In this document: piece by piece, positions 1-4,365 of the stretch
How the letters are laid out: every line of letters begins with the position of its first letter
Numbering within the stretch: the stretch's first letter is position 1
DNA from: an uncultured Oscillospiraceae bacterium
Lineage (GTDB): Bacteria; Bacillota; Clostridia; Oscillospirales; Oscillospiraceae
Direction of reading: 5' to 3'
DNA length: 5,343 nucleotides
Assembly: GCA_934591725.1 (NCBI GenBank)
Contig: CAKTPR010000116.1
Coordinates: forward strand, 1 to 5,343
Made by a program: the position numbers and the translations under genes
Notes under the pieces: model-generated
What the model was told of the DNA's origin: nothing
Seen by the model: the letters and a program-made list of their open reading frames with translations, nothing else
Database searches by the model: none

Positions 1-105
1 GTCGAAGCCGTCCCCGCAAAGGTCAAGGAAGGCATCTCCAAGGAAGACGCAGAGGCTCTCAAGGCTCAGCTCGAAGCTGTCGGCGCAACCGTCGAGATCA
101 AGTAA
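1..105 (+). CDS. rplL: 50S ribosomal protein L7/L12, C-terminal end (5' truncated)
   Basis: The first frame reads 34 codons to a TAA stop and ends ATVEIK, the typical end of bacterial L7/L12. The visible part covers the last two helices and final strand of the C-terminal domain, including KEGISKEDAEALKAQLEAVG. L7/L12 forms the ribosomal stalk as dimers on L10 and recruits and stimulates the translational GTPases. The start and the N-terminal dimerisation domain and hinge, roughly three quarters of a protein of about 120-125 residues, lie left of the window. Codon use is strongly biased (GTC, GAA, AAG, GCT), as expected for a highly expressed gene. A terminator follows 16 bases after the stop, and the next gene is on the other strand, so rpoB does not follow directly here. 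Confidence 0.95.
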   Translation, partial: VEAVPAKVKEGISKEDAEALKAQLEAVGATVEIK

Positions 106-121
106 TTTATTACTGTCTGAT

Positions 122-156
122 AAAAATACCGTCTGCTATATGCGGGCGGTATTTTT
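122..156. terminator. Bidirectional hairpin terminator between rplL and the minus-strand operon
   Basis: A 15-bp stem (122-136 with 142-156, two G-U pairs when read on the + strand) encloses a 5-base loop, TATAT. The stem base is AAAAATACCG paired with CGGTATTTTT, so a T-run follows the GC-rich core on both strands. It lies just after the rplL stop and also downstream of the convergent minus-strand gene ending at 305. It can therefore end both transcripts, although the minus-strand gene stops about 150 bases earlier. Confidence 0.9.
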
Positions 157-191
157 ATTAGGTCTTACCCTGTTAAAGAATAAATAATTAT

Positions 192-304
192 GGTTCAAAG
201 TCAATAGTTGGGGTAGAGCCACTTTTTCTGCGTTTATGTGATTTGAAGGTTTGACCCACCTTCGCGGAATTTGCGCTGACCCATACCATCTTGCACATGC
301 CGCT
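192..304 (+). mobile_element. Possible degenerate insertion-sequence end (ISL3-like), no transposase
   Basis: The spacer 157-304 has no credible gene. Positions 192-220 start GGTTCAAAGTCAATAGTTGG and finish GGGTAGAGCC, with a GGTTC/GAGCC imperfect palindrome at the two ends, then a CACTTTTT run. From memory this resembles the terminal inverted repeats of ISL3-family insertion sequences, which carry a GGCTCTTTGTCAA-like outer end. The second end and any transposase are absent, so at most this is a solo end or a short non-autonomous remnant. The right boundary is arbitrary. Positions 245-263 also form a small hairpin (GAAGGT/ACCTTC, 7-base loop), and TGACCCACC (252-260) is nearly repeated as TGACCCATACC (277-287). 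Alternatively, the region is simply unannotated spacer. Confidence 0.25.
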
Positions 305-796
305 TTACAAGGTTTCCGGCTCGGCAGATCCCTGTTTCGTTCCGGCAAGTTTATCCTTGTATATCATCATGGCTGCCATAATACCGGATTTTAGGTAGTT
401 TGTGAGCTTGCGGTTTGCCTCAATAAAATAGACATCGCCGCGGCAGGAGAGACGCAGATTCCCTACGCCGTAGCCGGTTTTGCTGCCGGAGGCATCAAGA
501 ACAGGCGATGCGTCCATCGGCAGCTCATACTCAATGGCATTGTCGAACATATAGTTGAAAAACACTAACCGCCGCGTCGTGACGCACAGCAGCATTTTTA
601 TCTTACTGCTGACTCCGGCACGCGCAAGATACCCGGACGGCGCACCATCACGGTCCGAGGCTCGGCGCGTCACATACACCATAGCGGCACACACCAGATC
701 CTCATCCTCGCGAAGCTGAGACTGTCCATATTCTATCAGCGCCCGATTAAAGAGTCCGCCGCTTTTGCTGTCCTTTACGGCTTCGGCTACGGTCAT
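305..796 (-). CDS. Hypothetical protein with PH/GRAM-like C-terminal part
   Basis: This 163-residue protein has no signal peptide or clear transmembrane helix. I do not recognise a named family. Residues about 65-140 look like the beta-rich core of small bacterial PH/GRAM-like domains: a hydrophobic strand with a basic turn (MLLCVTTRRLVFFNYMF), an acidic/hydrophobic strand (AIEYELPM), a Gly-rich turn (GSKTGYGVGNLRL), a strand DVYFIEAN, and a closing helix (NYLKSGIMAAMMIYKDKL). The N-terminal 60 residues are polar and helical. The start is supported by AAAGGAG, which overlaps the TAA stop of the upstream dehydrogenase, with 12 bases between the two coding regions. The two genes are therefore probably translationally coupled. 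The link to the dehydrogenase suggests a shared function, but none can be assigned. The reading frame is secure; the domain guess is weak. Confidence 0.8.
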   Translation of the reverse strand: MTVAEAVKDSKSGGLFNRALIEYGQSQLREDEDLVCAAMVYVTRRASDRDGAPSGYLARAGVSSKIKMLLCVTTRRLVFFNYMFDNAIEYELPMDASPVLDASGSKTGYGVGNLRLSCRGDVYFIEANRKLTNYLKSGIMAAMMIYKDKLAGTKQGSAEPETL

Positions 797-808
797 ATTC
801 GTTCTCCT

Positions 809-1921
809 TTACATGGATGTCAGGTATATATTTCTAAGCTGCGCCGCGTCGAGCGGAACGCAGGCATTCGCCATGAGCCGCCCCTGCTTTTGCTGCACAT
901 TCTCTATGAACGCAGGGATATCTTCTTCCGCTGCTCCGAACGAGTGCATGCCGCCTCGCGGATAGAAGCATTCCAAAAGCTGCTCAAGCTCATCATATAC
1001 CTTTTCAGGTCCGCATTCAAGCGCCGCGGAAAGTATGTTTTCCAGCTCTGCAAGCCGTGTGCCCCCGCCAGCGTGCTTATACTCTCTCAGCACGGCAAGA
1101 AACATACAGTAGTTTGAAAGCCCATGCGGCGCGTGGTATTTCTCTCCGAGCGGATAGCTCATCGCGTGTACCGCACCGCAGCCCGCGTTCCCGAAGGCGA
1201 CTCCGGCGAGCGTGCTTGCAAGCAGCAGCTCACCGGCAAAATCCATGCGATGTTCGCTCCCCAGTATCGTGAGCTTTTTCATGCCGTGGATCATAAGCTC
1301 CATAGCACGGACAGAAAACATACGTGTCAACGAATTTGCCTTGGGCGAGATATACGACTCTACGCTATGGATAAGCGCATCTATAAGGCTCGACGCAAAC
1401 GCTTTTGCCGGCAGCGCTTCGAGCAGCTGCGGGATGAGTACCGCAGTATCGGCATAAAGCGTGTCGGAAACAATGCCGCCCTTGAAGTGTATGCCGGTGA
1501 ATGTGATGATGGATATGTTGGTCATCTCGCTCCCTGTGCCGCAGGTAGTGGGCACAAGGATAAGTTCCCGCTCACGGATAAACTCGGCATCCGGCGCGAG
1601 AAAGTCCTCCAGCGGTTTGTCCAGCGGCAGAACCAGCAGCTTTGCCACGTCCATGACCGTACCGCCGCCGATGGCGATAATACGCTTTGCATCGCGCGGG
1701 CATTCCGCGCGTATTGCGTTCACCATCACATCCGTCGGCTCACCCTTGCCGTAGTCCTCTTTCCATATCACGCTCGCACCGTTCATTGCTTCAAGCGCAG
1801 CTCCGGAGAGTATATAGCGGTTCGTGAGTATGACATCACCGCGCCCGATCGAAAACTCTGCCGCTAACTCCTCGAACCGTGTGCAGGAGTATATTGCTGT
1901 ATTCATGGATAGAAGCTTCAT
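809..1921 (-). CDS. 4hbD: Iron-containing alcohol dehydrogenase, probable 4-hydroxybutyrate dehydrogenase
   Basis: This is a 370-residue group III (iron-dependent) alcohol dehydrogenase, matching the roughly 371-residue 4-hydroxybutyrate dehydrogenases of Clostridium kluyveri and Porphyromonas. Those enzymes interconvert succinate semialdehyde and 4-hydroxybutyrate with NAD(H) in the cytoplasm, on the succinate-to-butyrate route. The N-terminal half holds the nucleotide motif GGGTVMDVAK (85-94) and LVPTTCGTGSE (122-132). The metal ligands expected for the family are D181, H185, H252 and H266, in DALIHSVESY and VHAMSYPLGEKYHAPHG. The His that follows the third ligand in many alcohol dehydrogenases (HPLG) is Tyr256 (SYPLG), as in known 4HbD proteins. 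GGAGG lies 6 bases before the ATG, and the MKLL start fits the family. CoA-transferase and dehydratase partners are not in the window, so the substrate is inferred. It lies 37 bases after a btpA fragment in a former sugar-PTS operon. Confidence 0.88.
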   Translation of the reverse strand: MKLLSMNTAIYSCTRFEELAAEFSIGRGDVILTNRYILSGAALEAMNGASVIWKEDYGKGEPTDVMVNAIRAECPRDAKRIIAIGGGTVMDVAKLLVLPLDKPLEDFLAPDAEFIRERELILVPTTCGTGSEMTNISIITFTGIHFKGGIVSDTLYADTAVLIPQLLEALPAKAFASSLIDALIHSVESYISPKANSLTRMFSVRAMELMIHGMKKLTILGSEHRMDFAGELLLASTLAGVAFGNAGCGAVHAMSYPLGEKYHAPHGLSNYCMFLAVLREYKHAGGGTRLAELENILSAALECGPEKVYDELEQLLECFYPRGGMHSFGAAEEDIPAFIENVQQKQGRLMANACVPLDAAQLRNIYLTSM

Positions 1922-1958
1922 TGCAAACCTCCGTTTTCCCTATGGAATGCCCCGCGGT

Positions 1959-2070
1959 TCATTTTTCCTGCGCGCTGTCAACAAGACGGCGCACTCGCTG
2001 TACATCGACCGCGTTCCACACGTTGCCGTCCTTTTTTATCGAACTGCCGACGATCACACCGTGTTCTCCT
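1959..2070 (-). pseudogene. C-terminal fragment of a BtpA/SgcQ-family protein
   Basis: The minus strand encodes a short open stretch, GVIVGSSIKKDGNVWN followed by AVDVQRVRRLVDSA and a TGA at 1961-1959. This matches the very C-terminus of the BtpA/SgcQ family, a TIM-barrel family of roughly 260-280 residues whose members end with GVIVGT-like, KxDG and VDxxRVxRF patterns. Everything before it is missing: in this frame a TAA stop lies only five codons upstream of GVIV. AGGAG (2070-2066) lies 8 bases before an in-frame GTG at 2057, so a 32-residue peptide could in theory be made. More likely the old ribosome-binding site of btpA was joined to the gene's end by an internal deletion. Family recognition is from memory and fairly firm because several motifs are in order. 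A functional small peptide is possible but unlikely. Confidence 0.7.
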
Positions 2071-2089
2071 GTTTAGTAATTATTCGATA

Positions 2090-2253
2090 TCAGTTTATGC
2101 AGTCCGCCAACTCTCTCAGCGAGCCCACACGCGCCGCGCATGGGACGGAATCTGCCGCGCCGGGCTTTTTGAAGCCCTCGCCGCACATCAGCGGGATGAA
2201 ATCACACCTGCCGCTGCCGCCGATTGGCCGTCATTGGGGCTGTCGCCTATCAT
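2090..2253 (-). pseudogene. C-terminal fragment of a HAD-superfamily hydrolase, frameshifted
   Basis: Directly after EIIA the minus strand reads MIGDSPNDGQSAAAAGV, a textbook HAD motif IV (GDSPND, the Mg-binding acids) with its following helix. The frame then breaks near 2203. One base is missing, and the neighbouring frame continues DFIPLMCGEGFKKPG and on to SLRELADCIN and TGA at 2092-2090. Restoring one base gives 54 residues ending naturally for a phosphoglycolate-phosphatase-like HAD. Motifs I-III, including the nucleophile aspartate, are gone, so it cannot be an active phosphatase. Its first ATG overlaps the EIIA stop as ATGA (2253-2250). This could be remnant geometry from a deletion joining the two genes. 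In-frame reading from that ATG would give only 21 residues. Confidence 0.75.
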
Positions 2254-2624
2254 GACAGCTTGCCTATCTCAATAAGCTCGTCTATGGAATCGGCAAGAGT
2301 CTCTCCGTTTGCTTTGCTTTCAAAAAACTGCGCCAGCAGCGGGATGCTCAGCCCTGCCACTACTCTCAGCTTCGGGTTCTTGGCTTTCATCACGGTCGCC
2401 GCGTTGCAGGGGCTTCCGCCCTTGATGTCCGTAAGCACGAGTATCTCTTCGCAATCTTCCAGCCGGTTTATAGCCTGAGTAAAACGCTCCAGCAGCAGTT
2501 CAAGACTGTCCCCCGGACGAAAGCCTATCGTTTCGACCTGCTCCTGTTCGCCTACGAGCAGCTCTGCCGCATCCAGCGCGCTTGCCGCAAGGTCACCGTG
2601 AGTCGCGATTATCAATCCTGTCAT
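2250..2624 (-). CDS. PTS mannose-family EIIA component (orphan)
   Basis: The 124-residue product is a complete EIIA domain of the mannose/sorbose/AgaF PTS family. It starts MTGLIIATHGD, with His9 as the expected phospho-acceptor that takes phosphate from HPr. The second conserved site is LVLTDIKGGSPCNAA (62-76), where Asp66 sits in the active site and GGSP is the family signature. It lacks the features of DhaM, the dihydroxyacetone-kinase homologue. AAAAAGGAG lies 6 bases before ATG 2624 and fixes the start; the frame is open further upstream but lacks family sequence. No EIIB, EIIC or EIID gene is visible, so sugar transport would need partners elsewhere, or it acts as a phosphorylation sensor. 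It heads a minus-strand operon divergent from gntR, which probably once controlled it. Confidence 0.92.
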   Translation of the reverse strand: MTGLIIATHGDLAASALDAAELLVGEQEQVETIGFRPGDSLELLLERFTQAINRLEDCEEILVLTDIKGGSPCNAATVMKAKNPKLRVVAGLSIPLLAQFFESKANGETLADSIDELIEIGKLS

Positions 2625-2784
2625 ATTCGTCTCCTTTTTCCCTGCATTTGGCCGTCTAAGTATAATTTCGTATTTGCTATATCTTTTAATGACCCTCAAA
2701 TTGTCTTCGTTTTGTATTGTTTTTGTCTATTCTGCGAATTTTCACTTTTTCGCCGGGAAACCTGCGCTTTTTCTAATTTTCAAA

Positions 2785-2839
2785 TTGACTTTTCATCTGT
2801 TTTATGCTTACATATATTTATATATGTTTTATTTATAAT
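2785..2839 (+). promoter_or_regulatory. Candidate gntR promoter(s) with overlapping palindrome
   Basis: A perfect TATAAT lies at 2834-2839, giving a start near 2846, but no good -35 stands 16-18 bases upstream. That position is taken by an inverted repeat, ACATATA-TTTA-TATATGT (2810-2827). A second, upstream option is TTGACT (2785-2790) with a poor TG-type -10, TTACAT (2808-2813), at 17-base spacing. The palindrome overlaps both and is a reasonable operator for autoregulation by a dimeric GntR protein. In such AT-rich DNA a 7-bp arm could also arise by chance. Confidence 0.45.
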
Positions 2840-2850
2840 TTTTTGTATAT

Positions 2851-2871
2851 TGCGGCATCGCCGCATGGAGG
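2851..2871 (+). promoter_or_regulatory. Leader hairpin abutting the gntR ribosome-binding site
   Basis: TGCGGC-ATC-GCCGCA (2851-2865) is a perfect 6-bp inverted repeat with a 3-base loop, followed after one base by GGAGG (2867-2871). GGAGG is 5 bases from ATG 2877 and favours that start over the in-frame ATG at 2865, which has no SD. If transcription starts near 2846 the hairpin lies in the leader and may limit ribosome access. As DNA it could also be an operator half-site pair. Confidence 0.45.
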
Positions 2872-2876
2872 AATGT

Positions 2877-3607
2877 ATGCGCAGTCCAGTTGATCACAAA
2901 TATCCTGTCCCGCTTTATTGGCAGGTCGCAGAGGCGATCAAGCGCCAGATCGCAGACGGTGTGCTCAACCCAGGGGACAAACTCCCGACGGAAAAATGGC
3001 TCACAGAGAATTATAAAGTCAGCCGTGTGACTGCGAGAAAAGCGGTTCAGACACTCATTGATAATGGTACTCTTGAGCGTGTCCGCGGCAAGAGCCCTAC
3101 CATTGCATACCCGCACATGATCCGCCAGACCAACCGCCTCGCGGGCTTATCTGAAGACCTGAAAAAATGGGGCACACCCCCGGCGCGCTGATCCTATTAT
3201 GCGCGCGTGAAACGGCTTCGCCATATGTCGCCGCGAGGCTTGGCATTGAGGTGGATGCGCCGGTTTTCCGTCTGCGCCGCCTGCGCACGGCGGACAGTAT
3301 TCCTCTTGCCATTCACGACTGCTGGTACCCGCTGGAGTATTGCGGCGGCTTCCTCACGGAGACGTACCATGCCGATTCGGTGTATAAGCTGCTGGAGGAG
3401 AACGGGCTTGAGCTTGTCCACGCCACGCAGACTGTCTCTGCGAAAAATGCCTCCCGTAAGGAAGCGGAGCTGCTCGGTATACAGGACGGCAGCGCCCTTC
3501 TGCACGTTGAGCGTGTGTCTTATACTGCGTCCAATATCGCCATGGAGCTGTCCGACATGCTCTATAACCCCGTGCGCTACGACCTGCGCATGGAGCTGAA
3601 CAGATAA
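2877..3607 (+). pseudogene. GntR-family (UTRA) transcriptional regulator, split by a one-base frameshift
   Basis: The first frame, from ATG 2877, encodes a GntR winged helix-turn-helix at residues about 10-78: PLYWQVAEAIKRQIADG, GDKLPTEKWL, VSRVTARKAVQTLIDNG and ERVRGK. It runs into the linker LAGLSEDLKK and stops at 3191. The -1 frame takes over exactly at 3167 with MGHTPGAL and reads a full UTRA ligand-binding domain to TAA 3605-3607. One added A in the AAAAAA run (3162-3167) would give a normal regulator of about 243 residues, the usual length. The wild type would bind DNA as a dimer and respond to a small molecule, often a sugar phosphate, and presumably control the divergent PTS operon. 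As it stands only a 104-residue DNA-binding fragment is made, unless slippage restores the frame. A sequencing error is the main alternative. The UTRA half shows no decay. Confidence 0.85.
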
Positions 3608-3689
3608 GCTGATGCTCCGAAAAACACTGGGCGGCATAAAATTTTTTCCCAACGATGACTGATTTTTCCGAATTTTTTTAATATAGTTC

Positions 3690-3731
3690 TTGATTTTTTC
3701 CGTGATTTCTGTAAAATAAACACGTTATAAT
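3690..3731 (+). promoter_or_regulatory. Promoter region of the phosphoribosyltransferase gene
   Basis: TTGATT (3690-3695) and TAAAAT (3712-3717) are separated by 16 bases and make a good sigma-A-type promoter. A perfect TATAAT also lies at 3726-3731 but has no good -35. Either would give a short leader before the SD, AGGAGG, at 3745-3750, leaving no room for a riboswitch. I saw no purine-riboswitch core between 3608 and 3759, and no clear terminator after gntR. Confidence 0.55.
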
Positions 3732-3759
3732 TTATAGATTTCTCAGGAGGAATCAAAAA

Positions 3760-4314
3760 ATGACTTACGAGATGGACGTTGCCGGCTTGAAACGCGAGCT
3801 GCCCTTGTGCAAGGTATCTGACGACCTGTACATCGGCGCATTCGTCATGTTCGGCGATGTGGAGCTTACCGTTCACTGCGCCGCCGAGCTGCTCAAGCGC
3901 GCTCCCGAGTACGATTACCTGATCGCACCGGAAGCCAAGGCGATCCCTCTGCTGTATGAAATGGCCCGCCAGAGCGGCGCGGATAAGTACTTCCTCGCCC
4001 GCAAAGGCCCCAAGGCCTATATGTCCGGTGTGTTCGAGGTGGATGTCAAGTCCATCACCACGATGAGCGTGCAGAAGCTCGTCATCGATACCGCCGACGC
4101 CGAGCTCATCAAGGGCAAGCGTATGCTCATCATTGACGACGTTATTTCCACAGGCGAATCCCTCCGCGCTATGGAGGAGCTTGTCACCCGTGCGGGCGGC
4201 ATCGTCGCCGGCAGGATGGCAGTTCTCGCCGAGGGCGACGCGCAGAAGAGACATGACATTATCTGCCTCGCTCCGCTGCCGCTGTTCAACCCCGACGGCA
4301 CCGTAAAGGAATAA
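3760..4314 (+). CDS. Adenine-phosphoribosyltransferase-like type I phosphoribosyltransferase
   Basis: This is a 184-residue soluble protein of the type I PRTase fold. The PRPP-binding signature LIIDDVISTGES (123-134), two acids followed by the STG(E/K)S loop, is intact. LIAPEAKAIPLLYEMA (54-69) resembles the APRT segment VGPEARG-FIFG, and YFLARKGPKAYM (78-89) fits the flexible catalytic loop region. Enzymes of this family transfer a purine base to PRPP to give the nucleotide and pyrophosphate in salvage. The length fits APRT-like proteins, but the core motif is divergent enough that the base is uncertain, so no symbol is given. AGGAGG lies 9 bases before the ATG. It is preceded by its own promoter and followed by a terminator, so it is a single-gene unit. 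It appears unrelated to the damaged gntR upstream. Confidence 0.88.
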   Translation: MTYEMDVAGLKRELPLCKVSDDLYIGAFVMFGDVELTVHCAAELLKRAPEYDYLIAPEAKAIPLLYEMARQSGADKYFLARKGPKAYMSGVFEVDVKSITTMSVQKLVIDTADAELIKGKRMLIIDDVISTGESLRAMEELVTRAGGIVAGRMAVLAEGDAQKRHDIICLAPLPLFNPDGTVKE

Positions 4315-4317
4315 AGC

Positions 4318-4365
4318 CAGAAAAATCAAAAACCACGCTCTTTACGCGTGGTTTTGATTTTTCTG
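4318..4365. terminator. Convergent hairpin terminator shared by the phosphoribosyltransferase gene and mnmA
   Basis: A stem of about 20 bp (4318-4338 with 4346-4365, one bulged A) closes a 7-base loop, TCTTTAC. The core is CCACGC/GCGTGG, flanked by A-runs on the left and T-runs on the right, so both strands have a hairpin plus U-tract. It begins three bases after the phosphoribosyltransferase stop. The mnmA stop codon (4344-4342) is in the loop, so the stem's right arm codes for the last mnmA residues. Confidence 0.92.

Larger units (their letters stand above)
2625..2876. promoter_or_regulatory. Divergent control region between EIIA and gntR
   Basis: This 252-base AT-rich spacer separates the start of the minus-strand operon from that of the regulator gene. 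It should hold both promoters and the operators of the GntR protein. For the minus strand only a weak -10-like TATACT (2664-2659) is visible, without a convincing -35. The + strand elements are described separately. No small gene with a ribosome-binding site is evident inside it. Confidence 0.6.

Noticed and set aside
192..260. tRNA-like look: GGTTCAA pairing with TTGACCC and a D-arm-like GTTGGGGTAGAGC
   Set aside because: There is no T-arm with TTCRANNC, no proper anticodon stem, one mismatch in the acceptor stem and no room for a standard cloverleaf.
136..348. Possible 70-residue minus-strand gene in the rplL spacer
   Set aside because: It overlaps both the terminator and the 3' end of the 163-residue gene, has no ribosome-binding site and ends inside the terminator hairpin.
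1124..1867. Long open frame of about 247 codons on the + strand
   Set aside because: It lies wholly antisense to the well-supported 4HbD gene, has no ribosome-binding site, and is rich in Arg/His/Cys as expected from antisense reading of GC-rich codons.
2598..2876. N-terminal extension of the gntR frame far upstream
   Set aside because: The frame is open only because the AT-rich spacer lacks stops. GGAGG five bases before ATG 2877 and the family's normal length set the start there.
3608..3759. Purine riboswitch or terminator between gntR and the phosphoribosyltransferase gene
   Set aside because: No purine-riboswitch core sequence was found, and A/T runs do not pair into a stable stem. The candidate pairing of CCGAAAAA with TTTTTCCG fails on the orientation of the G/C bases.
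3577..4329. Open frame of about 250 codons on the - strand
   Set aside because: It is antisense to the phosphoribosyltransferase gene and its promoter region. No SD and no family sequence were seen.
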